NCBI RefSeq assembly: GCF_014646635.1
Contig: NZ_BMNQ01000041.1
Location: 1 to 32,879, forward strand
Length of the DNA stretch: 32,879 nt
Direction of reading: 5' to 3'
From: Lentibacillus kapialis
Lineage (GTDB): Bacteria; Bacillota; Bacilli; Bacillales; Amphibacillaceae
The translations under genes were made by a program, and so were the position numbers. Each line of letters opens with the position of its first letter. Position 1 is the first letter of the stretch. Under the pieces are notes generated by a model. The model was given only the letters and a program-made list of their open reading frames with translations. It was not told the origin of the DNA and searched no databases. This document shows, piece after piece, positions 17,227 through 25,162 of this stretch.

Positions 17227-17952
17227 TTATTTGTTATTATTTTCGGTACCCTTCTCGTTATCTTCCTTATTATTTGTTTCTTCTTTTTCACCAGATGTTT
17301 CTTCATCAGAATTATTCTTTGACTCTTCTTCGGACGGTTTTTTGTTATCCTCTTCTTTTGCTGACTCTTCCCCCTCTTCTTGTTTGTCATTTTCCGCGCT
17401 TTCTTCATTCTCTTCAGTTTTTGAACTGCTTTCTTTTTCTGTTTTATTTTCCTCTTTATCTAAATTCTGATCTGAACCGGACGATGTCACATTATTGGGC
17501 GTGTCGTAGGAATTGGATTGTTTTTTTGAGGTGTCCGAAGACTCGCCAGAACTCGACTTTGACGATGAATTAACCCCTGTTTTTGGGCTGTAACTATAGG
17601 TTTGACTGTCTTTATATTCTAGTTCTTCTGTTACTGGATAATTGTTTTCACTCTCATCGTTATGTCCTCTTTCTTTTATTGCTTCCTCAACTGATTCTTT
17701 TTCGTCAGGTTTTTTCTTTACAATAGCTTCTTCTTCGTCCGAATCCTCTTTTTGCGCAAGTCTTTTTATTGAATCTTTCTTTTCATGGATGTCGGTGTTC
17801 TTATTATGATGAACTTTGTCTGTTTTTATTTCTATTTCTGTCTTTGCATAGGTACCAACGCTGTAATTATGTAATACAATGATAGCTGTAACAGCAATAA
17901 TGCCCATAATATTTCCCGCTACTACCAATGCTTTTACTTTTTGCCTGTCCAC
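17227..17952 (-). CDS. Membrane-anchored acidic low-complexity protein of unknown function
   Basis: 241 residues. An N-terminal hydrophobic helix (about 8-28, KALVVAGNIMGIIAVTAII) after a short basic start predicts a type II anchor or uncleaved signal. The rest is hydrophilic and largely disordered by composition, with a Ser/Thr-rich middle and a C-terminal 80 residues made almost only of E, K, N, S and D. I recognise no domain. Frames on other strands through this repeat-like Glu/Ser coding are artefacts. The GTG start at 17952 follows AGGAGGG at 6 bp, and promoter and terminator are its own. It sits directly upstream of the divergent TagF-family gene on the same strand; a surface or wall-spanning role is inference. 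Confidence 0.75.
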   Translation of the reverse strand: MDRQKVKALVVAGNIMGIIAVTAIIVLHNYSVGTYAKTEIEIKTDKVHHNKNTDIHEKKDSIKRLAQKEDSDEEEAIVKKKPDEKESVEEAIKERGHNDESENNYPVTEELEYKDSQTYSYSPKTGVNSSSKSSSGESSDTSKKQSNSYDTPNNVTSSGSDQNLDKEENKTEKESSSKTEENEESAENDKQEEGEESAKEEDNKKPSEEESKNNSDEETSGEKEETNNKEDNEKGTENNNK

Positions 17953-17980
17953 GAAATCCCTCCTAATCTAGTTTATAAAC

Positions 17981-18009
17981 ATCATATAAAAAATATGGTT
18001 GAAAGTAAA
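17981..18009 (-). promoter_or_regulatory. Promoter of the acidic-protein gene
   Basis: On the minus strand TTTACT (18004-18009), 17-bp spacer, TATGAT (17981-17986), about 30 bp upstream of the GTG start. Confidence 0.55.
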
Positions 18010-18177
18010 TTCTTACTACGACTTTTATCGCTCTTATATATCTTATTGGCGAACTTCTTCTTTTTCATTATCATTTGTTTTTTTGGATAAAATAGGTTCA
18101 GTAAAAAAGCAACACAAGATTGAATTTTAATGATAAACTTACTAATGGATTTATATATTATACGAGGAGGAAACATC

Positions 18178-19740
18178 TTGAAAAACAAGGGCTTTCTATT
18201 AATTGTCATAAGTATTTTAATATACACTGCTATAGTCTCAGGCGTCACTTATATGGTTATCAACCCTGGAGACTCTGTCGCTGAGTCTAAAGAAGATAGC
18301 TCGAAGGAAAAAGCGGGCAACCAAAAAGATTTTGAGTATAGTCGACAATCGTTTGATGAATCTTATAACTGGATTCCACTGGATATCAAACTGGAAGAGG
18401 ACAAGGATACGTATAATCTGCAATCTCTCACGACAGAAGCGAAAAATACTTTGGATTTACGTAGTCTATCGGGACACGATGTTCAAATCAATGGCGAAGA
18501 TGTCAGTGGACAGGACAGTTACACCTTCACAATCGATGAGATTAGTGCTGACAACAACTTAACCGTAACTGTGGATGGAAACAATTATACGGTTCGAACA
18601 ATGCCTGAGGAAATGGAAGGCTATGATTACGAAAATAATGGTGCTGAAGATGGCTACTATTATTTCACCTATGAATCGCATATTGTTAAATTAAACACAG
18701 ATGGTGAAATAGTTTATTACAAAGATGTCGGAAAAGCATATGATTTTAAACTAAATAAAACTGAAAACGGCGACATCTACTACAGTTACCTTGTTCAGAA
18801 CAACGGCCAAGAGGAAGTTGATGGTATCGGGTATAAAACAACTAAAGCCGTCATAATGGATGAAAATTATAATGTAGTAGACGAAGTCGAATCTCTTATC
18901 CCAAACAAAGAGGTTGATGCAAATCCTTTGGAGAATCATGAGCTCATTGTACTGGATCTGCATCATTACATTATCAGCTCTTATTATCCGAAAGAAGTTA
19001 ATAATATACCATCTGATATTGATCAGAATAAATTTGGTTCCCGTGTGATGGCTCCAACGTTACAAGAAATCAAAGATGGCGAAGTGTTGTGGCAATGGCA
19101 GAGCACCGATTATCCTGAGCTATATGAATTGAGTATCGAGCATAATGATTTCACAAACGAACATGGTAACTATGCAGACTATGTGCACTTTAACTCATTA
19201 GCCATTGACCCAGAAGATAATAACCTTATTATTTCGGCCCGCAATATGAGCAGCATCATTAAATTAAACCGGGATACCGGCGATATCATGTGGGTTTTAG
19301 GCGGGAAAGCCGATGAGTTTGGGTTGTCCGAGGAGCAAAAATTCAGCCGTCAGCACAAATTATCATTTTTGAGTGATGGCACAATCCTTCTGTTCAACAA
19401 TGGCAATGTCCTGCCAAAAGCACCATATCCGGTTGTTCCTGAGGACAGTCCATTACATGACAAAAAAGAAGAAACGTCGATTATGAAAATTAAAATAGAC
19501 GAAGAAAATAAGGAAGTTCTTAATTATGAAAACTACCCGACCGGCGAGTTTTCCGGTACACGAGGATCTGCACAAATGCTCGATGAAGCGAATAATATTG
19601 TATTAATCGGCTGGGGCAGCGGTGAGAACAATGACGCTACCTTTACAGAGAAAAACTTATCAACCGGTGAAGAACTGTTTGTATTTTATCCTAAAGATGA
19701 AGACGATATTAGTTACCGTTCCTATAAATTCGATCAATAA
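18178..19740 (+). CDS. Membrane-anchored arylsulfotransferase (ASST)-family beta-propeller, copy 1
   Basis: 520 residues from a TTG at 18178, chosen because GAGGAGG lies about 7 bp before it; the frame is open from an ATG at 18130 with no ribosome site. One N-terminal membrane helix (about 6-27), an acidic spacer, a small beta domain (about 60-140), then the ASST-type propeller. Residues matching the E. coli AssT active site are H337-x-N339 (VHFNS), R355 (ISARN) and H393 (RQHK); the H-to-R gap of 18 equals that of E. coli (356 to 374). H254 is a candidate for the fourth position. Such enzymes move sulfate between phenols without PAPS. No cysteine is present, unlike the disulfide-dependent E. 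coli enzyme. It is followed by a strong terminator. Sulfotransfer here is unproven. Confidence 0.75.
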   Translation: MKNKGFLLIVISILIYTAIVSGVTYMVINPGDSVAESKEDSSKEKAGNQKDFEYSRQSFDESYNWIPLDIKLEEDKDTYNLQSLTTEAKNTLDLRSLSGHDVQINGEDVSGQDSYTFTIDEISADNNLTVTVDGNNYTVRTMPEEMEGYDYENNGAEDGYYYFTYESHIVKLNTDGEIVYYKDVGKAYDFKLNKTENGDIYYSYLVQNNGQEEVDGIGYKTTKAVIMDENYNVVDEVESLIPNKEVDANPLENHELIVLDLHHYIISSYYPKEVNNIPSDIDQNKFGSRVMAPTLQEIKDGEVLWQWQSTDYPELYELSIEHNDFTNEHGNYADYVHFNSLAIDPEDNNLIISARNMSSIIKLNRDTGDIMWVLGGKADEFGLSEEQKFSRQHKLSFLSDGTILLFNNGNVLPKAPYPVVPEDSPLHDKKEETSIMKIKIDEENKEVLNYENYPTGEFSGTRGSAQMLDEANNIVLIGWGSGENNDATFTEKNLSTGEELFVFYPKDEDDISYRSYKFDQ

Positions 19741-19789
19741 AGCGAACAATGGTTCCTTAGTATGAAAAGGATTGGGGATAAACGTTTTC

Positions 19790-19824
19790 AACCCGCTGAA
19801 TAGCAACATTCAGCGGGTTTTTTT
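19790..19824 (+). terminator. Strong rho-independent terminator after ASST copy 1
   Basis: A perfect 12-bp stem AACCCGCTGAAT / ATTCAGCGGGTT with loop AGCAAC, followed by a T-run. It isolates this gene from the second tagD-tagB unit. Confidence 0.92.
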
Positions 19825-19928
19825 GCTGACTATATAAACTTATACACTGCCACATAACATACTCTGCAGTTTTTTGTTCCCATCATTAAATACAGGGTAG
19901 TCGCAATAATTGGAATATGCCTTCGTGA

Positions 19929-19956
19929 TTAACATTCCCCAATCAATACATACTAT
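19929..19956 (+). promoter_or_regulatory. Candidate promoter of tagD-tagB copy 2
   Basis: TTAACA (19929-19934), 16-bp spacer, TACTAT (19951-19956). Only a moderate match to consensus. The leader shows no similarity to that of copy 1 by eye, so the two units may be controlled differently. Confidence 0.35.
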
Positions 19957-19995
19957 AAGTAATATGACCCTTACGCTAATTGGGAGGCTGTCCAG

Positions 19996-20388
19996 ATGAA
20001 AAAAGTCATCACATACGGAACATTTGATATTCTGCACACCGGGCACATCAATTTATTACGCCGTGCCAGAGACTATGGTGACTATTTGGTTGTTGCCATT
20101 TCGTCAGATTCGTTTAATGCTTTAAAAGGAAAGCAGGCGTATTATTCGTTCGAACAGCGAAAAGCCATTTTGGAAGCTGTGCGTTATGTGGATGAAGTGA
20201 TTGCGGAACATGTATGGGAGCAAAAAGAAGACGATGTTAAAAAGCACCACATCGATGTGTTTGTCATGGGTGACGACTGGAAAGGCGAGTTCGATCACTT
20301 AAAAACGTTCTGCGAGGTTGTGTATTTACCCAGAACAGTTGGCATTTCAACGACAAAAATTAAGACGGATTTGAATCGAAATGGTTAG
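19996..20388 (+). CDS. tagD: Glycerol-3-phosphate cytidylyltransferase, copy 2
   Basis: 130 residues with the same motifs as copy 1: HTGH at 14-17 in GTFDILHTGHINLLRRA, and LPRTVGISTT near the end. The product is CDP-glycerol. The ATG follows GGGAGG at 8 bp. It overlaps the following tagB by the same 8 nt (ATGGTTAG) as copy 1. All motifs are intact, so it should be functional rather than a relic. Differences from copy 1 are spread along the protein and mostly conservative, as expected of an old duplication or of separate acquisition from a relative. Confidence 0.95.
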   Translation: MKKVITYGTFDILHTGHINLLRRARDYGDYLVVAISSDSFNALKGKQAYYSFEQRKAILEAVRYVDEVIAEHVWEQKEDDVKKHHIDVFVMGDDWKGEFDHLKTFCEVVYLPRTVGISTTKIKTDLNRNG

Positions 20389-21532
20389 AGAAATCGTCAT
20401 TACCGTTTATCTTTTTGTTTTTCGCGCACTCTTCGTCCTGTTTAAAGTATTTCCCAAAACCGCTAAAACAACATTTGTCGTGTCATTTGGTCATAATGCC
20501 TTATATACGATGAGCGCGTTGGAGAAATTAACAGATCAGCACATCATTATCTTAAAATCCCGCAAGTGCTGCATGATGTTTCAGCCAGCCCGGCATCGCC
20601 GGATCATCATGTTTCAATTCCCTTATATCCTCGACTGGATTCGTTCGGTTTACCATTTGGCAACATCTGAGAACGTTTTTGTTGATAATTATTACGGATT
20701 CCTTTCCGTTACGGATTTCAGTCAACAGACACAGTGCATCCAATTATGGCATGCCGCTGGCGCCATAAAAAAATTCGGGCTTAAGGATCAGCAAATCAAA
20801 AACCGCCACCCGATAGCCTGCAGACGATTTAAAAACGTCTACAAACGTTTTGATTATGTTGTTGTGGGTTCGGAAAAAATGACTGCCATTTTTGCGGAAG
20901 CTTTTCATGTACCAGCCGAACAACACTTGAGAACGGGAGTACCGCGAACCGATTTCTTTTTCGACGTGGCGGCCCGAAAGAAAACAGAACAATCACTGAC
21001 CAATCAGTTTCCGATTATCAGGGAAAAGAAAGTCATCCTATATGCTCCAACCTATCGTGATGATCAACTGAATACGGCACATATCAAACTGAATATCCGG
21101 CAGATGTATACCGACCTTGGAGATGAGTATGTACTCTTTCTCAGCCTTCATCCAAAAATGACGAGCAACACCACTAACGACTGTCCAGGTTTTGTGTATG
21201 ATATTTCCCATCTTGATAATATCAATCATGTTCTTGCCGTAACGGATATTTTAATTTCCGATTACTCGTCTGTTCCCTTTGAATTTTCATTGATGCATAA
21301 ACCAATGGTGTTTTATGCGTATGATTTGGAAAGTTATGCTCATATGAAAGGGTTTTGGAAGGATTATGAAGATCTCGTCCCAGGACCTGTGGTAACAACG
21401 ACAGATGAGCTGATTCGTGTTATCACCCATCATGAATTTAAATTAGAACAGGTTGAAGCTTTTGCAAACGAATGGAATCACTATTCAACAGGCAATTCAA
21501 GTGAGAAGTTAGTTCAAAGACTGTACCAATGA
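20381..21532 (+). CDS. tagB: CDP-glycerol glycerophosphotransferase, TagB-like primase, copy 2
   Basis: 383 residues, near the 381 of B. subtilis TagB. CIQLWHAAGAIKKFG places the catalytic His at 124; GVPRTDFFFD, VILYAPTYRDD, LSLHP and ILISDYSSVPFEFS follow in order. The N-terminus is hydrophobic and amphipathic, as in copy 1. The residue before LHP differs (LSLHP against LRLHP in copy 1), and the stretch at 60-80 is the most divergent part, so the two primases may differ in acceptor preference; that is inference. The gene ends 6 bp from the stop of the convergent Alg13-like gene with no terminator between them. Confidence 0.92.
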   Translation: MVREIVITVYLFVFRALFVLFKVFPKTAKTTFVVSFGHNALYTMSALEKLTDQHIIILKSRKCCMMFQPARHRRIIMFQFPYILDWIRSVYHLATSENVFVDNYYGFLSVTDFSQQTQCIQLWHAAGAIKKFGLKDQQIKNRHPIACRRFKNVYKRFDYVVVGSEKMTAIFAEAFHVPAEQHLRTGVPRTDFFFDVAARKKTEQSLTNQFPIIREKKVILYAPTYRDDQLNTAHIKLNIRQMYTDLGDEYVLFLSLHPKMTSNTTNDCPGFVYDISHLDNINHVLAVTDILISDYSSVPFEFSLMHKPMVFYAYDLESYAHMKGFWKDYEDLVPGPVVTTTDELIRVITHHEFKLEQVEAFANEWNHYSTGNSSEKLVQRLYQ

Positions 21533-21538
21533 ACACAT

Positions 21539-22018
21539 CTACACTTCTCTGATGAAATTTTCAATTAGTTCATAGATCTGTTCTCTTCCTGATTTGAATG
21601 GTTTCGGCTGAAAAGCCTCAATTTGCCGGATAACATCCTCAAGCCGCGTATCTTCTTCCCAGCTGAGCATATGGCCTTGTCCTGCCAATGCGGATACAAT
21701 CTGCAGCTGATGATCATCATTATGCTCACCATATTTGGAAAGACGGGGGCAGGCAATAACATGCTTTGCTTTTCTTAATCCCATGATAATGGAGCCTGTA
21801 CCGGCATGGGTGATGATCAGCCGTGCTTGTTCATACAACAGATCCATTTCTTCAAAGCTGACAAATGGTTTCAGAATCAGGTTGTCACTTTGATAAGCCG
21901 TATGACCGTGCTGGACAATCACATCTTCTTGAATGATGCCATCGGTTTTTAACCGTTCCACTTCATTCAATAATCTGGTGAAGGGCAATTCGTGCGTGCC
22001 CAATACAACTAATATCAA
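21539..22018 (-). CDS. Alg13/PssE-like glycosyltransferase catalytic subunit
   Basis: 159 residues. The C-terminal-type GT-B half of a split glycosyltransferase: ILVVLGTHELPFTRLLNEVE at the start, VQHGHT, and HAGTGSIIMGLRKAKHVIACPR, which is the UDP-sugar site of the GT28/Alg13 family. A longer open frame reaches 22072, but the start is most likely the TTG at 22016-22018, 8 bp from GGGGGG, giving MILVVLGTHE as in relatives. That TTG overlaps the stop of the upstream Alg14-like gene (TTGA), so the two subunits are translationally coupled. Together they would add the second sugar to a lipid-linked exopolysaccharide unit on the inner membrane face. The last gene of the operon. Confidence 0.88.
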   Translation of the reverse strand: MILVVLGTHELPFTRLLNEVERLKTDGIIQEDVIVQHGHTAYQSDNLILKPFVSFEEMDLLYEQARLIITHAGTGSIIMGLRKAKHVIACPRLSKYGEHNDDHQLQIVSALAGQGHMLSWEEDTRLEDVIRQIEAFQPKPFKSGREQIYELIENFIREV

Positions 22019-22485
22019 TAGATTGACCCCCCGTAAACTGAATTTGGATAAATTCTTTGCATGGATTTCCACTGGACGATGAATAAATCGGCAATCGGAT
22101 AAACCATTTTTCCTGATAATGTCGGGCTATCGGTTTTCGCAAAGCTCTCAATGAAGATGATTTTTTTCCGGAAGAGCTTTGCGATATAACACATGGGTAC
22201 AGCGGTATGCGCACCTGTCGTGATAATCACATCAGGTCGCCTGTGCAAAAATATGCAAAGGGCTTTCACCATGTTGAATGAAAACTTAAATAGATACCGG
22301 AATACATAATTACGGGCGCCATAAACAAGCATGGAAACCGGGTATTTATCCTTCAAGTCTTTGGTGACAGCACATTTTTCGGTCACGATATGGTATTGAT
22401 AGTTTTTAAACAGCGGTTCAAGCTGCAATAGCTGGGTTAAATGTCCCCCCACTGATGAAATGAGGAGCAATTTTTTTTGGTTCAA
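22015..22485 (-). CDS. Alg14/PssD-like glycosyltransferase membrane-anchor subunit
   Basis: 156 residues. LLLISSVGGHLTQLLQLEPLF at the start is the Alg14/PssD/Cps14F signature; RRPDVIITTGAHTAVP and KIIFIESFAKTDSPTLSGK follow, matching the family. It recruits the Alg13-like partner to the membrane and supplies the acceptor half of the active site. The start is a TTG about 10 bp from AGGAG. It begins 16 bp after the GT4 stop and its TGA overlaps the partner's TTG, so the whole set is one operon. In streptococcal capsule loci such pairs transfer galactose to lipid-linked glucose; the sugar here is not known. Confidence 0.88.
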   Translation of the reverse strand: MNQKKLLLISSVGGHLTQLLQLEPLFKNYQYHIVTEKCAVTKDLKDKYPVSMLVYGARNYVFRYLFKFSFNMVKALCIFLHRRPDVIITTGAHTAVPMCYIAKLFRKKIIFIESFAKTDSPTLSGKMVYPIADLFIVQWKSMQRIYPNSVYGGSIY

Positions 22486-22501
22486 CTGGATTCAGCTCCT
22501 A

Positions 22502-23599
22502 TTAGAGGTTGTATGATCGATAATAGTGCGCAATCAGCCGCCCGATCAGTTTTTCCTGATCGTACGTTTCAGCTTTTGCCTCCCCATTTGCAACCAATTG
22601 TTGCTTTAGGTCTGTTTCTTTAAGAACCCGCTCAATTCCCCGCCTTAACGATACTCTATTTTTCGGTTTGACCAGTATACCGCAATCCCCACTAAGCAGA
22701 TAATGCAGTCCGCCGACATCACTGCCGACGACAGGGGTATGACACGACATGGCTTCCAATGCCACAAGCCCGAAGCCTTCCATATATGATGGAATGACAA
22801 ACACATCTGCCGCCGCCATCCATCGTGCGACGTCACGCTGCTTCATCGGTGGGTGGATATGGCTGTTCTGTATGTCTTCACGTGCCATTTTTTCTCGTAT
22901 TTGGTTAGCAAACGCCGGATCTTTCCGGGCACCGATTAAGTGAAGCTCTAAACTAGGGGTTGTTCCTTTCAAGTCATGACAGGCGCTTATCAGTTCATCA
23001 ATACCTTTTGCCTCTATAATATTGCCGACAAATAATATGACGGTTGCTGAAGACGGCAGGTGTACTAATTTACGCGCGTGTGCCTGACTGATTGGCTTGA
23101 AAATCTGACGGTCAACGCCCATGTTTAAAACGGTTATTATCTCCTCGCTGACGTCAAACGTACCCATCATATCTTGTTTCAGTTTTTCACCAACAGCAAT
23201 GATGAAGTCAGCTTGATGCAACACATGCTTTGTCTGCCTGAAAAAGAATGGGCCCTTTTTTGCCATCTTATCCAGATCCCCACCATGAGCCGTGACAATG
23301 ACCGTGGTGCGGAATAGCTTTTTAAATAACAGCGCCAGTTTTCCGCTCGGGTACACGTAATGGGCATGAATGATATCATAGTGCCTGCCTTTCATAAGCA
23401 TGATAAGTAGTACGCGCATGATTAGAAATGCATATTTTACAACGACAGCCGGCTTGTTTATGCGCGGATCTTTAATAGCTGCGACATCGACATGAAACCC
23501 CCGGTCCTTGAGCGCTTTCACCTGATTTTCCACGAAGATGCCAAAACCGGTATGAGCTTTACTGGGATACATTGTACTGATTACTAATATTTTCTCCAC
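22502..23599 (-). CDS. GT4-family glycosyltransferase
   Basis: 365 residues from a GTG at 23597-23599, which follows AAGGGGGCGGG and gives MEKILVISTMYPS; the frame is open from an ATG at 23620 that has no ribosome site. GT-B fold: HTGFGIFVENQVKAL at the N-terminus, HAHYVYPSG, VTAHGGDLD, then VLFVGN-like FVGNIIEAKGIDELI, and the E-x7-E donor motif in SYMEGFGLVALEAMS. Members transfer sugars from nucleotide donors with retention. It lies 6 bp after the O-antigen-ligase-like gene and before the Alg14-like gene. It probably builds the repeat unit of the exopolysaccharide; donor and linkage cannot be read from sequence. Confidence 0.88.
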   Translation of the reverse strand: MEKILVISTMYPSKAHTGFGIFVENQVKALKDRGFHVDVAAIKDPRINKPAVVVKYAFLIMRVLLIMLMKGRHYDIIHAHYVYPSGKLALLFKKLFRTTVIVTAHGGDLDKMAKKGPFFFRQTKHVLHQADFIIAVGEKLKQDMMGTFDVSEEIITVLNMGVDRQIFKPISQAHARKLVHLPSSATVILFVGNIIEAKGIDELISACHDLKGTTPSLELHLIGARKDPAFANQIREKMAREDIQNSHIHPPMKQRDVARWMAAADVFVIPSYMEGFGLVALEAMSCHTPVVGSDVGGLHYLLSGDCGILVKPKNRVSLRRGIERVLKETDLKQQLVANGEAKAETYDQEKLIGRLIAHYYRSYNL

Positions 23600-23626
23600 C
23601 TTACCCGCCCCCTTATACATTGTTTT

Positions 23627-24937
23627 TCACGCAACGGGCTGTTTTGCGAGCGCAAACAAATATCCGATAAAGACCGCCAAATAAATGCTTACCGCTGGTG
23701 ATGACAATACATGACCTGCTGTAAACGCACTGCCGAACCCTAAAGCGACGGATACGCCTGTGAGTATGATGGGCACGTTAAGGGTTTTCAGGTGATATGT
23801 GCACACATTCACCAAAATCCGATAACCGATCAAGATCAATGGCACTATTAATAGGAAAAAGCCGATTAGACCGAAATTAAAATACCAGTCCAAAAAATCC
23901 ATTTCGATTAACTTAGGTTTAATAGCGTAGTTTCCCCCAATACCCATTCCGAATAATTTTTGAGAGACAGGCGCTTCCCGGTACTGTTCCATTATGTCGT
24001 TTAAAAAGTCCTTCCTGCCGCTCAGCAACGTTTGTGTCGTCTGTTTTCCCCCGGCAGTATCAGCATCTTCGGAGCTCCTATCCTGGTTGGCGATCGTTGT
24101 TCCAAACGCGAGGTCCAGATTATTGCCAATTGGCGTAATCGGTGTTATCACGATAGTTACTGCCAGTAATACTGCAAGAATGACGACATTGGACCAATTC
24201 TTTTTGTTATAAATGGCTTTTAACATAAAAACCGAAATAGACGTCACCAGCACAATCAGGACGGAGCCAAAGCTGACTTTCGTGCCTACCGTCAACATAG
24301 CCCACATGATAAGACCCATAGCCGGCCATAACAGCATTTTCATACGTGGTGATCGTTGTTGAAGCATGTACAATATGATAATACTGAAGCCCATTCCCAG
24401 AATGACGCTCAATTCGTTGCCCGAATAAAACCAACCTGAATGACCCTCTTTAGCCAAAGCACCATAACTCCTGAAACCACTCTTTGTCATACTCGCCAGC
24501 AACATAATGACCGCTATAAATATCATATTGATCCAAACAACTGACTGGATGCGTTTCTGCCAATACTTGTATTTTGAAAATGACGGGAGCACAAACATAT
24601 AAACAAGCAGCATTACCATAAAGAAAACTGTTTTGATACTATACGTCAGTTCAAGCGACATGCTAAACGGTTCTTTGACCATATAATTAGTCGCAAGATG
24701 CGCCGTCATAAACATTCCGAGTATTATCAGATAGATGAGCGCTGCTTTGTTTCCCGGTCTATCCGGTAAGCGTAATATGTATCCTGCACCAGCGACCATA
24801 ACAAGTCCCCGCAGGATCGTTGAAAGTGGAATGCTAAAATATGCCAATACATCCAGGGCCGGCTGCAGCAGGATAAAATAGATGAAATATTTCTCAATGC
24901 CGTGTATATTCGTATGTTTTTGTTTACGAAAGGCCAT
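23627..24937 (-). CDS. O-antigen ligase / Wzy-like polysaccharide polymerase
   Basis: 436 residues with about eleven or twelve membrane segments and one large outside loop (about 265-340, between ITPIGNNLDL and KLFGMG), the layout of the O-antigen ligase/polymerase superfamily. A conserved-type stretch SLLSGR-like TLLSGRKDFLNDI lies in that loop, as in many Wzy_C proteins. It likely polymerises lipid-linked repeats or ligates finished chains outside the membrane, comparable to TuaE in teichuronic acid synthesis. The ATG at 24937 follows AAAGGGG at 8 bp. First gene of the operon; no flippase (Wzx) is visible in the window, which is a gap in the pathway. Confidence 0.78.
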   Translation of the reverse strand: MAFRKQKHTNIHGIEKYFIYFILLQPALDVLAYFSIPLSTILRGLVMVAGAGYILRLPDRPGNKAALIYLIILGMFMTAHLATNYMVKEPFSMSLELTYSIKTVFFMVMLLVYMFVLPSFSKYKYWQKRIQSVVWINMIFIAVIMLLASMTKSGFRSYGALAKEGHSGWFYSGNELSVILGMGFSIIILYMLQQRSPRMKMLLWPAMGLIMWAMLTVGTKVSFGSVLIVLVTSISVFMLKAIYNKKNWSNVVILAVLLAVTIVITPITPIGNNLDLAFGTTIANQDRSSEDADTAGGKQTTQTLLSGRKDFLNDIMEQYREAPVSQKLFGMGIGGNYAIKPKLIEMDFLDWYFNFGLIGFFLLIVPLILIGYRILVNVCTYHLKTLNVPIILTGVSVALGFGSAFTAGHVLSSPAVSIYLAVFIGYLFALAKQPVA

Positions 24938-25013
24938 GAAGCCGACCCCTTTCTGCTGTTGTCCAGGATGGGTAACGTCTATCCTAGTATTTGACAGTCC
25001 GGGGTATTTTAAA

Positions 25014-25043
25014 ACAGGAGTCTGTTAAAGACTTCAATCCTGT
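25014..25043 (-). terminator. Interrupted hairpin upstream of the Wzy-like operon
   Basis: Outer stem ACAGG / CCTGT and inner stem AGTCT / AGACT with a one-sided 5-nt bulge; on the minus strand it is followed by TTTTAAAA. It may be a second, weaker terminator behind UDP-glucose dehydrogenase. The operon promoter would have to lie in 24940-25005, where I see no clear consensus. Confidence 0.35.
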
Positions 25044-25044
25044 C

Positions 25045-25133
25045 ATTAGAAAAACTTGGCATTCGCCTCGTCCTATAGCGAGTGCCGAAGTTTTTCTTAT
25101 AAGGTCATCCATAATTTATACTTTCTGACGTTA
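25045..25133 (-). repeat. Dispersed repeat, copy A (89 bp, inverted with respect to copy B)
   Basis: Read on the minus strand it begins TAACGTCAGAAAGTATAAAT and ends AGTTTTTCTAAT, with an imperfect hairpin in its second half (AAAAACTT ... AAGTTTTT arms with a GC-rich middle). It matches 30880-30967 at about 94%: four substitutions and one gap by hand alignment. It directly follows the T-run of the UDP-glucose dehydrogenase terminator. Confidence 0.9.
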
Positions 25134-25134
25134 C

Positions 25135-25161
25135 GAAAAAAGATGCCCTTGATAAGGCATC
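25135..25161 (-). terminator. Terminator of UDP-glucose dehydrogenase gene
   Basis: On the minus strand GATGCC-TTATCAAG-GGCATC followed by TTTTTT. It begins one base after the stop codon. Confidence 0.88.
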
Positions 25162-25162
25162 C

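Noticed and set aside
17189-17573. Plus-strand open frames rich in Ser, Leu and Phe opposite the acidic-protein gene
   Set aside because: They are antisense readings of the Glu/Ser-rich repeats, without ribosome sites.
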